DNA of 64,000 nt from an uncultured bacterium (GTDB lineage Bacteria > Oederibacteriota > PGYV01 > Palsa-1178): positions 62,001 through 126,000 of the forward strand of contig CALAOR010000079.1 of the NCBI GenBank assembly GCA_937889595.1. The letters run 5' to 3'. The translations under genes were made by a program, and so were the position numbers. Positions 36,651 through 43,563 of the stretch are shown here, piece after piece (positions within the stretch are counted from its first letter, which is position 1; each line of letters begins with the position of its first letter). The notes beneath the pieces are model-generated. The model saw nothing but the letters and a program-made list of their open reading frames with translations. It ran no database searches and was not told where the DNA came from.

Positions 36651-36961
36651 AAACAACCTCACTTTTGCAGGCCATAATAATACCCGCTATTTTTTGAAAT
36701 TATAGTATCTTCTTTCCCTGAAGGTTTGACCTCTACCTGTATCCCGCCAATCCATTACACAGCATAAAACATTTAACCGCTGATATTAAATCCTGATTTT
36801 CCGGATTCTATCGACCTTTTTCCACCCGCCCCGTCTTTGTACCTTGCCCCTCCCGCAGGCAGTCCGCCCGCGACAAAAAGAAAAGTGTCAAACATCGAAA
36901 TGATACTAGAGAATATCACCATGGTTTATTGCCATTGCGATTTTCAGGCGGGATGAATTCC
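36651..36961. other. Gap with a repeat and no gene
   Basis: No coding sequence seen. The only structured content is direct repeat R1 (36880-36930) and a short GC-rich piece (36825-36875) unlike its AT-rich surroundings. Confidence 0.5.
36880..36930. repeat. Direct repeat R1 upstream of the isochorismatase-fold gene
   Basis: 51 bases beginning GAAAAGTGTCAAACATCGAA; matches R2 (37630-37680) at about 44 of 51 positions in the same orientation. The two bracket one plus-strand gene. Confidence 0.72.
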
Positions 36962-36990
36962 TTGTAAAAACAGATTCAAAATATTATAAT
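36962..36990 (+). promoter_or_regulatory. Promoter placed for a leaderless transcript
   Basis: TTGTAA (36962-36967) and perfect TATAAT (36985-36990) spaced 17 bases. Only six bases separate the -10 from ATG 36997, so transcription should start at or within the start codon; no ribosome site is present. Confidence 0.5.
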
Positions 36991-36996
36991 CCTTGC

Positions 36997-37572
36997 ATGG
37001 ATAAAATACCTGTAATTGATAAGGCAAAAACAGCGCTCGTAGTAATAGACCTTCAAAAAGGCATCGCTTCCATGCAGACGCAGCCGCACGCGGCAAAAGA
37101 CGTGATACAAAACGCCGCGGATATGGCTAAAGCCTTCAGAAAGAACAATATGCCGGTTTTTTTGGTGAGGGTATCATCCGGTCCAAAAGAAAGGCTGAAC
37201 CCCGCGGCAGATGTTATAAGGCCAATGCCGGCCCAGATGCCGCCGGATTGGAGCGAAATAGTGCCCGAGTTATCCGCCGGGCCCGAAGACGTCATCATAA
37301 CAAAAAAACAATGGGGAGCCTTCTACGGCACGGAACTCGACCTGCAGTTAAGGCGCAGGGATATAAAGACGATAGTTTTGTGCGGCATCTCCACCGTGTT
37401 CGGAGTGGAGAGCACGGCCAGGAGCGCATACGAACACGGCTACAACCAGATATTCGCGGAGGACGCGATGTCCGCGCAGAGCACGGAAGAGCACGAACAT
37501 GCTATCAAAAAAATATTTCCAAGGATTGGACTTGTGCGGAGCACGAAGGATGTGCTGGAGGCACTGGGGTAA
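36997..37572 (+). CDS. Isochorismatase-fold hydrolase lacking the usual catalytic Cys
   Basis: 191 residues. The fold is clear: KTALVVIDLQKG (Asp near 17), KKQWGAFYGTELD (Lys near 107) and IVLCGISTVFGVESTARSAYE. In amidase-type members the last motif reads T-x-x-C-V-E-S-T, with a nucleophilic Cys; here that position is Gly (F-G-V-E-S-T), as in some isochorismatase-like subfamilies that do not use Cys. The substrate cannot be predicted. Lone plus-strand gene in a minus-strand region, bracketed by repeats R1 and R2, with a probably leaderless mRNA; this suggests acquisition as a unit. Confidence 0.88.
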   Translation: MDKIPVIDKAKTALVVIDLQKGIASMQTQPHAAKDVIQNAADMAKAFRKNNMPVFLVRVSSGPKERLNPAADVIRPMPAQMPPDWSEIVPELSAGPEDVIITKKQWGAFYGTELDLQLRRRDIKTIVLCGISTVFGVESTARSAYEHGYNQIFAEDAMSAQSTEEHEHAIKKIFPRIGLVRSTKDVLEALG

Positions 37573-37629
37573 ACCGGGTGGTTATCAATATTCCTAAAGG
37601 CCGTTAAATACCTCCAAATAAAAAAATAC

Positions 37630-37680
37630 GAAAAGTGTCAACCCTCGAAATGATAATTGATAATATCACTATTGTTTATT
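37630..37680. repeat. Direct repeat R2 downstream of the isochorismatase-fold gene
   Basis: Partner of R1 (36880-36930), beginning GAAAAGTGTCAACCCTCGAA. Confidence 0.72.
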
Positions 37681-37743
37681 ACAGTTTATAGTCCAAATCC
37701 CATAAACCAGCATATAGAACTGAATAATTCTGGAATTTAAGGC

Positions 37744-38130
37744 TTAAAATAAATTATTGCCTTTTAAATAATCCTCGATTGTTTTTATGAATTCCTTCCC
37801 GTATTTAAGTACTTCTTTTGCGTCTTTTTCCGGTATTACAAACGTATACTCGTATTCTCCTATTTGCCGTTTTTCAAAGGCATCGTTTAAATTTCTGCTC
37901 ATGTCCTTTGGGAATACTCCCGTCTTTATAAATTGTTCTCCAAATGCTGAAATCGCGCCCTTGTGCGAGGAAAAGCTGAGATTTTTGGTCAAAAGGATGG
38001 CTTCGACAGTATAAAACATCGCATAATATACCCTGGATACCGAAGATTCATAATCTTTTTCCTTTATCAACATTTTTGCTGAACGCAGATATTTGTCGGC
38101 ACGTTCAAAAAGTGACTTTACTTCTTTCAT
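37744..38130 (-). CDS. HEPN domain protein (UPF0332-like) of an MNT/HEPN pair
   Basis: 128 residues of helical sequence. The central motif SRVYYAMFYTVEAILL (residues 32-47) is the HEPN core, normally S-R-x-Y-Y-A-x-F-H in active ribonucleases (R-x6-H). Arg33 is present but the His position is Tyr40, so classical HEPN RNase activity is doubtful. SSHKGAISAFGEQFIKTG follows as in UPF0332 proteins. Its ATG overlaps the nucleotidyltransferase gene by 4 bases. Role may be a toxin of altered type or an accessory that presents substrate. Confidence 0.87.
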   Translation of the reverse strand: MKEVKSLFERADKYLRSAKMLIKEKDYESSVSRVYYAMFYTVEAILLTKNLSFSSHKGAISAFGEQFIKTGVFPKDMSRNLNDAFEKRQIGEYEYTFVIPEKDAKEVLKYGKEFIKTIEDYLKGNNLF

Positions 38131-38447
38131 ACCGCCACACCTTCACGCCTTAAATTTATCATGAGCGGGCTGTTTATGGATGCATAATCGCCTGAAGAAA
38201 CCGGGTAAACGGATATAAGCACGCTGTATTCAAGGTTTAAATCCGTAATTGCTTCTATCATCCTGCTGATCTCGGCAGACTTGCTTATATCCCCGTCCAA
38301 CACAACGGCAATATCTATATCTGAATTTTCCGTCTGCTGCTCTCTCGCATAGGAACCATAGACAATAAGCTGTTTAAGCCTTGAACCATACAGCTCTTCA
38401 AGTTTTTGCTTCAATTTCGCAATTATTACTTTTATTCTGTTTTCCAT
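38127..38447 (-). CDS. Minimal nucleotidyltransferase (MNT) of an MNT/HEPN pair
   Basis: 106 residues. The polymerase-beta-like motif is YGSYAREQQTENSDIDIAV: Gly31-Ser32 and metal ligands Asp43 and Asp45. In studied pairs the MNT protein adds AMP groups to the HEPN protein and thereby neutralises it. The expected third acidic residue may be in DLNLEYSVLI. Coupled to the HEPN gene by a 4-base overlap. Confidence 0.88.
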   Translation of the reverse strand: MENRIKVIIAKLKQKLEELYGSRLKQLIVYGSYAREQQTENSDIDIAVVLDGDISKSAEISRMIEAITDLNLEYSVLISVYPVSSGDYASINSPLMINLRREGVAV

Positions 38448-38595
38448 TTTAAAAACTCCCGGTTACTATCATAAACGTGCTATTAATCATCATCTGATTT
38501 TATCACTTTATATCATGTACTAGCAAGACAAAAATATATTACTGCGTCAACATACACAGATTTCGTCACGTATCAGGTCAAGACCCTCGAACTAT

Positions 38596-39447
38596 TTAAG
38601 CCCGCAGCAATCCCGTGATCATTTCCGCCACAGCTTTTTCACAGTTGAGCAGGATTGACAGGTGATTTGCCCCCATAATTATCCGTTTCACTGAACGTTT
38701 TTTTATGCTATCCGCGGAAAGGTTAAAATAATCCAACACTTTTGAAGGCTCAAAAAGCTCGTCATTTTTCCCTATGAACAGCCCGTAAGGCCGGTTTATG
38801 CGCCTGAATTCGCCCGGCGGGTCATAAGGGGTCATGGCGTTTGCCATATTCACGGTAATTGAAGTTATGAAAAGCGGGTTTGCAGCGAGTACTTCCCTTG
38901 GGTAATTAAAACGGACCGCCTTAAAACTGCCCAAAAGTTTCCCTCCTGATATTCCGTTGATTATGAATGCCGGCAGGTTCACCTTTGTGAATTTCTCCCT
39001 GTCAGTTTGCTTTTGAATCCCTGATTTATAACCAAGCTGGGGTGAGATAAAGATATAACCGTCTGCAGGACTATCCGTGTCCCATGAAGCGTAGTTAAGC
39101 ACCATCCCGCCGCCTGAGGAGTGCCCGCCAATAAAAAACAATATGTTAGCGTATTTACTTTTCAACTCCCTGGCCATTTTTCCTATATCATCCCAGCACT
39201 GTTCCTTCGATGGAGAATGCCCACGCTCCCCGCCGGAATTCCCGTGCCCGCGAATATCCATAAGCACAACGCCGGTATTATAATTGTTTGAAAGATTAGA
39301 AGCAAAAACCGCATATCCCCCGCCGCTATAGGCCCCGCCTCCGTGAAGAAAAAGAAGGATTGAGGAAGGGTTGCCATGGATAAAATTGTAATAAGCCAAT
39401 TTGACGCCATCGGAAGCAGATAAAAATTCGGCCCGCGGCAATGACAT
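38596..39447 (-). CDS. Alpha/beta hydrolase (monoglyceride lipase/serine aminopeptidase S33 type)
   Basis: 283 residues. Oxyanion region LFLHGGGAYSGGG, MDIRGHGNSGGERG, nucleophile elbow GGHSSGGGM (Ser), acid in IGKNDELFEP and His in GANHLSIL. Probably cleaves an ester or amide in the cytoplasm; substrate unknown. The start is uncertain: ATG 39447 has no good ribosome site, and the frame stays open upstream with plausible protein (DPFSFDEIRSAGQM) up to a stop near repeat A, so the original 5' end may have been lost when that repeat arrived. Confidence 0.83.
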   Translation of the reverse strand: MSLPRAEFLSASDGVKLAYYNFIHGNPSSILLFLHGGGAYSGGGYAVFASNLSNNYNTGVVLMDIRGHGNSGGERGHSPSKEQCWDDIGKMARELKSKYANILFFIGGHSSGGGMVLNYASWDTDSPADGYIFISPQLGYKSGIQKQTDREKFTKVNLPAFIINGISGGKLLGSFKAVRFNYPREVLAANPLFITSITVNMANAMTPYDPPGEFRRINRPYGLFIGKNDELFEPSKVLDYFNLSADSIKKRSVKRIIMGANHLSILLNCEKAVAEMITGLLRA

Positions 39448-39496
39448 TTGACCGGCCGATCTGATCTCATCAAAGGAAAACGGATCTGTGTCGCTG

Positions 39497-39606
39497 ATAC
39501 ATCACCTCTGCAAATTTTTATACCTGATGAATAAAACCAAGGGACACGTAATTTGTATCTATTTTATCACCCATGTTTCCAAAGGCAAGAGTAAAGAAAA
39601 AACAGG
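39497..39606. repeat. Direct repeat A
   Basis: About 110 bases beginning ATACATCACCTCTGCAAATT and ending AAAAAACAGG; a second copy (A') lies at 41054-41164 in the same orientation with roughly 85-90% identity by eye. Situated just upstream of the hydrolase gene. Confidence 0.82.
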
Positions 39607-39688
39607 CGTCCAGATCATTTTATGGGGAGAAGTCCCGGCCTTAAACCGGATTTCAAATCTTGTTCGAAGACGAAGGGTTTCTTTCATT

Positions 39689-39743
39689 CTCAATATTTTA
39701 CAAGTGCATATTATTATCAAATATTATGTAAAGAACTGACCTC
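39689..39743. repeat. Direct repeat B
   Basis: CTCAATATTTTACAAGTGCA and about 35 further bases, ending AACTGACCTC. The first 32 bases are identical to copy B' (40990-41044), the rest is similar. Together A and B fill the 320-base gap after the TolB-like gene; no gene is present. Confidence 0.82.
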
Positions 39744-39769
39744 ATATATACTTTTATACGGGTAAAACA

Positions 39770-40924
39770 TCAATGCCACTGAGGTCCCATATCATCGGCT
39801 GGATAGGTACTTGTTATTCTGGTTTGATTACTGCCGTCGGCATTCATAATGAAAATATTGACACAGGCGGTCCTCATGCTGGCAAATACAATTTCATTTC
39901 CGTCCGGCGACCATTTAGGCGAAACATCCCAATAACCACCTGTTGTCAGCCTTACGGTGTTGCTGCCGTCTGCATCCATAACGTATATTTGAAAAGTAAA
40001 GTCACGGTTACTATCAAAAAGTATTTTACTTCCATCTGGAGACCAGGAAGGTAATTCATCTGTATTGGGACTGTTTGTCAGCCTTGTTTGATTGTTGCCG
40101 TCCGAATCCATGACATAAATCTGCTGATTTCCGTCCCTTGTGCTTACAAAAGCTATTTTTGAACCGTCCGGCGACCATACCGGCTCATAGTCATCAGATG
40201 CATTATTTGTAAGTCTTATAACTCCGCTTCCGTCGGAATTCATGGTGTATATCTCCAAATTTCCGTCGCGAATGCTTTCAAAAACTATTTTATCTCCCCC
40301 GGGCGAATAGCAAGGGCTTGAATCATCAAACGGATTATTAGTCAAATTTAACGAATTACTTCCGTCAGCATTCATCTGATAGATCTCATAATTGCCGTCC
40401 CGTTTAGTGCCGAATATTATTTTACTGCCGTCGGGGCTCCATTTTGGGACATTATCAGATGCGGGATTGTTTGTAATGTTTGTTTGACCACTGCCATCCG
40501 CGTTCATCGTATATATTTCATAGTCGCCGCTGCGGTTGCTATAGAACGTTATTTTCCCGGCCAACCCAAGCGTACTTGTCAAAGTGACAGTTGCGGTACT
40601 TGTGATCTGCAATGTAAATGTCACAGTTGGGGTGTTTATGGAAGACGGGGTTCTTGTAAATGTTGGCATCATTGAAATTGCGAAAGAAGGTGTCGAAGTA
40701 AATGTCATGGATGATGAAGGGCAAGGAGTATTTGCTGATGTGTAGGTTTGCGTTAAAACAGGGGTGTTTAATACTGAAACGGATTGAGTGTTTGTAGATG
40801 TTGCAGTAAATATTATATTTGTCGTCCCAGGGATAGTTGCCGGTTGATATTTTTTTGAGCATCCAAAATAAATAATCGAAAAAATAAAAACAGAACAGAA
40901 CAAGAACGGTGATATTTTTTTCAT
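39770..40924 (-). CDS. TolB-like beta-propeller lipoprotein with Thr/Ser-rich linker
   Basis: 384 residues. Lipobox YFGC (Cys22), then a Thr/Ser/Pro-rich linker (about 40-130), then six propeller blades of about 42 residues, each of the form KIxFxSxRDGNxEIYxMNADGS...LTNNP...PxWSPDGS (WD40-like PD40 repeats). This is the fold of TolB and of many outer-surface proteins; without TolB's N-terminal domain or a tol operon, TolB itself is unlikely. The lipid anchor plus stalk suggests display of the propeller away from the membrane. AAGGGG precedes ATG; promoter at 40950-40978. Bracketed by repeats A/B and B'/A'. Confidence 0.9.
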   Translation of the reverse strand: MKKISPFLFCSVFIFSIIYFGCSKKYQPATIPGTTNIIFTATSTNTQSVSVLNTPVLTQTYTSANTPCPSSSMTFTSTPSFAISMMPTFTRTPSSINTPTVTFTLQITSTATVTLTSTLGLAGKITFYSNRSGDYEIYTMNADGSGQTNITNNPASDNVPKWSPDGSKIIFGTKRDGNYEIYQMNADGSNSLNLTNNPFDDSSPCYSPGGDKIVFESIRDGNLEIYTMNSDGSGVIRLTNNASDDYEPVWSPDGSKIAFVSTRDGNQQIYVMDSDGNNQTRLTNSPNTDELPSWSPDGSKILFDSNRDFTFQIYVMDADGSNTVRLTTGGYWDVSPKWSPDGNEIVFASMRTACVNIFIMNADGSNQTRITSTYPADDMGPQWH

Positions 40925-40949
40925 TTTTCATCCCCTTCGTATATTAATT

Positions 40950-40978
40950 ATAATATCATTTTTAAATATGAAAGTCAA
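40950..40978 (-). promoter_or_regulatory. Promoter of the TolB-like lipoprotein
   Basis: TTGACT (40973-40978) and TATTAT (40950-40955), 17-base spacer, about 25 bases before the start codon. It lies inside the B-B' interval, so promoter and gene would move together. Confidence 0.55.
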
Positions 40979-40989
40979 TCCTTGAACCA

Positions 40990-41044
40990 CTCAATATTTT
41001 ACAAGTGCATATTATTATCAAGTATCAGGTAAAGGCCTGACCCC
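40990..41044. repeat. Direct repeat B'
   Basis: Copy of B (39689-39743), ending GGCCTGACCCC. Confidence 0.82.
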
Positions 41045-41053
41045 ATCTATTCT

Positions 41054-41164
41054 ATACATCACCTCTGCAAATTTTTATACCCGGATGAATAAAACCAATG
41101 GCCGCGGAATTTGTACCTATTTTATCACCACTGTTTCCAAAGGCAAGGGGAAAGAAAAAACAGG
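41054..41164. repeat. Direct repeat A'
   Basis: Copy of A (39497-39606), directly after B'. The order is A-B-gene-B'-A', with all copies in one orientation. Confidence 0.82.
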
Positions 41165-41393
41165 AAGATGGGCTGACGGAGTAGGGTTGGCACCTCGGCT
41201 TTGAATTGTGTAGTCGCGGGCCTACGTCCAATCGGCCCGCGCCTAGATAAGGATTGGAGATACGCAACCATCAAGATAGTTCACACAACCAATTTATCTC
41301 CGGCATTTCGTAGAGCAGCTGCTCCATGTGCGCCGAAGCGAACCTGCGAAGGAGCATGCCGCCGCTCACCACGGCTTTTCAAAACGTACCGTG
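41165..41393. other. GC-rich, hairpin-containing stretch without a gene
   Basis: Clearly higher GC than both sides. Contains a perfect hairpin CGCGGGCC/GGCCCGCG (41215-41222, 41234-41241) and a second, GCTCC/GGAGC, at 41331-41355. No convincing open frame and no recognised family. May be imported DNA or a folded RNA. Confidence 0.4.
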
Positions 41394-41684
41394 CTAAGTG
41401 TCAAGCGTCAGACCGCACAAACAACTTTTATATTTTTTGCTTTTCTTTTTCATATAAGAGCCTTGCCAAATATAAATTTCATTGAAGATAAAAGCTATAA
41501 GTGAGGTCTGACCCCTTCCACCATTTTCAGCGTATTCCTTTCTCATTTTGGCAGCATTCGATATTACATTCTTGTTGATCCAATACTCCAATCCTGGAAA
41601 AGCAGTAAAATTATTCCTACCATTGTTTGAACATGAAACAAACAGCATTGAAACAAGAAACAACAGAATGGTTTTTTTCTGCAC
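41394..41684 (-). CDS. Small lipoprotein, 3' end probably replaced by a repeat
   Basis: 96 residues as read. Signal peptide with lipobox LFVSC (Cys18), then NNGRNNFTAFPGLEYWINKN and a helical part to about residue 56. Beyond that the frame passes through a GGGTCAGACC repeat (AENGGRGQTS), after which the character changes (GSYMKKKSKKYKSCLCG). So the original C-terminus may be gone. Start is GTG 41684 with GGAGG seven bases upstream. Function unknown. Confidence 0.55.
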   Translation of the reverse strand: MQKKTILLFLVSMLFVSCSNNGRNNFTAFPGLEYWINKNVISNAAKMRKEYAENGGRGQTSLIAFIFNEIYIWQGSYMKKKSKKYKSCLCGLTLDT

Positions 41685-41762
41685 AACAGCCTCCTTTATT
41701 TATTTAAGGTATATCGCAAGAATAAATTATCAAACCTTGAAATTAAGGGCAAGGGTCAAACC

Positions 41763-42758
41763 TCATCCACCCATTTCCATCCATGGCTTTAATTTAGACT
41801 TCTTTACTTTATTTTTGTGGAAAAAATCATAAATCCTATCAAACACCGTTAAATGCCCGGGGTCCCTTCCTGTTCTTTTATATAGCACATACCCATTCCA
41901 TGTATGCCGCCATGTCTCCCGGACAATCCAGCTTTTTTCCAGATAGTCCTTTACAGTTTCTCCTTTGTCTTCCGAGTAGTATTCATCATAATGCTCGCAG
42001 TTCTTCTGGATTATTATATCCCTGTACTTCCCTGCCCTGCATTCTCCAAGGGTTAATTTTCCGTGTACCGGGTACTTTTCACCCGGCGTTTCCGCGGGCG
42101 GTAAATCAGAAACTTCGGTTGCCATCAGTTTTGTTACGCGCAGGTTTTTGTCAAACTCATAAAGCGTATAATCCTCAGAACCGGCACCTCCGGCCCATGT
42201 GTGATGTGACAAGAGCTGAAATTGTTTGACTCCATCGCATTTTAAATCAACAAATTCAAAATCACATTGCAGATCCCTTGTAGCTTCACGAAAAACCGAC
42301 AACGTATTTAGGTTATCATCAACAACTATTATTCCGTGATAGCAACAATTACTGCAGGAACCGTAGGATGAGTATTTGACTATTATCCTCTCAGGGAGCC
42401 CGTTTAGTATCTTCTCCCGGCTGCAATTTACAAATTCGATTATTTCACTGTCTTCCTCATTCCCGAGCGGCCAGGGGTTTTGTAAAAACATTTTCGGGTT
42501 TGTTTTCAGTAAAACATCGTCCATCTGTTCCAAACTTAACACCGCGCCGGGAGTCACAGTCAATCCGGCAGCCTGAGTGGCTGCAGTTAAAGCCAAAGGT
42601 ATGGTTTGAGCGTTGTTAGTCAAGGGAAGCGCATAAGCCGAAGTAATCGTCATTGGGAGGTCAGCTATATTTTCTGCCGTGATAGCATTTGGAGACAAAG
42701 TAATAATCACCGCTAAAACCAGAATAAAATTAGACGCTCTCCTGTTGTTTTTATTCAA
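41763..42758 (-). CDS. Secreted protein of unknown function
   Basis: 331 residues. Signal peptide FILVLAVIITLSPNAITA. The mature part has a CSNCCYHGIIVVDD cysteine cluster (about 134-147), then mixed strands (FEFVDLKCDGVKQFQLLSHH, DYTLYEFDKNLRVTKLM), and a basic end. Four or more cysteines suggest disulphides outside the cytoplasm. No domain recognised. Apparent start TTG 42758 with GGGAAGGG about 12 bases upstream; spacing is long so the start is uncertain. Confidence 0.7.
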   Translation of the reverse strand: MNKNNRRASNFILVLAVIITLSPNAITAENIADLPMTITSAYALPLTNNAQTIPLALTAATQAAGLTVTPGAVLSLEQMDDVLLKTNPKMFLQNPWPLGNEEDSEIIEFVNCSREKILNGLPERIIVKYSSYGSCSNCCYHGIIVVDDNLNTLSVFREATRDLQCDFEFVDLKCDGVKQFQLLSHHTWAGGAGSEDYTLYEFDKNLRVTKLMATEVSDLPPAETPGEKYPVHGKLTLGECRAGKYRDIIIQKNCEHYDEYYSEDKGETVKDYLEKSWIVRETWRHTWNGYVLYKRTGRDPGHLTVFDRIYDFFHKNKVKKSKLKPWMEMGG

Positions 42759-42870
42759 AATTATATGTCCCTTCCCTTTTCTGCTGACAAAGTGATTTTT
42801 CGGGCGTATTTTAAGGGGCAGTGGTCAGACATCGTATTGAGCCTTTAGAATTTTTCACTTCTGCTTCTTT

Positions 42871-43332
42871 TCATTTCTTGCATATTATTTCGCATTTTTC
42901 GTCCATCATCTGACAATGCCGCTTGGTATCTGCCTGAAGTAAGCCAAACAACTTCACCAAATCCTTCACATTGCTGTTGAAAATCTTAAAACATTCGGAT
43001 TCTACTATGCCTTTTTCAAGCGTCCTTGCAAGCTTGAAAGCCTGCTTGCAGTCCATGCCCCTGTTTTTCGCACTGTCAATCTCGCCACTAAGAAAAATAA
43101 TAGATTCTTCCAATGATTCTGTTTTAATATAATTCAAGTCAAGTTTTATATCTTTGTCATCCACCAGGGTTCCAAATTCACGCAACATTCTTGCATGTTG
43201 TTTTTCTTCCCCTGAAATACCCTTCCAGAACTGCCCATGTTCCGGGAATATATCCCCGAAAACAGAGTAAAGTTCCATTACTTTTTCCTCATTAACAGCA
43301 AGCCTTTCAACAATTGCAAGCGTCCTGTCCAT
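42871..43332 (-). CDS. Ferritin-like/rubrerythrin-type di-iron protein
   Basis: 153 residues, four-helix bundle. Likely metal ligands: Glu15/16 (AVNEEKVMELY), ExxH in GEEKQHARML (Glu43/His46), Glu in TLEKGIVESE and a final DTKRHCQMM. The ExxH spacing is that of ferritin-like proteins such as rubrerythrin, but no rubredoxin domain (CxxC pairs) is present. Could deal with peroxide or bind iron in an anaerobe. ATG 43332 is preceded by GGGGTGGG; a longer open frame would start at 43380. Confidence 0.72.
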   Translation of the reverse strand: MDRTLAIVERLAVNEEKVMELYSVFGDIFPEHGQFWKGISGEEKQHARMLREFGTLVDDKDIKLDLNYIKTESLEESIIFLSGEIDSAKNRGMDCKQAFKLARTLEKGIVESECFKIFNSNVKDLVKLFGLLQADTKRHCQMMDEKCEIICKK

Positions 43333-43563
43333 GATTCCCACCCCAATATCAGATTGTAAACTTTTTTGTTTATCGTACAATTCATTGTATTATATTACTA
43401 TTAAAACAAAAATACAATTAGTTTATCGTGTATGTCCCTTTGGACTTTGGGCTATTACGAGGATTGAAATACCGCTGAAAAATTACATATTTTTGATTGT
43501 TTCATATATGATGGGAACCCGTTTTAAATCGTAAATTGTAAATTATTCATTTTGAACTGTATT

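Noticed and set aside
39770-40924. Annotation as TolB of the Tol-Pal system
   Set aside because: The protein is a lipoprotein with a Thr-rich linker and lacks TolB's N-terminal domain and any tol/pal neighbours.
41165-41400. Possible integron attC site near GTTGGCACCTCGGCTTTGAA
   Set aside because: The paired core sites expected of attC (RYYYAAC/GTTRRRY in the right order) do not line up, and no integrase is seen.
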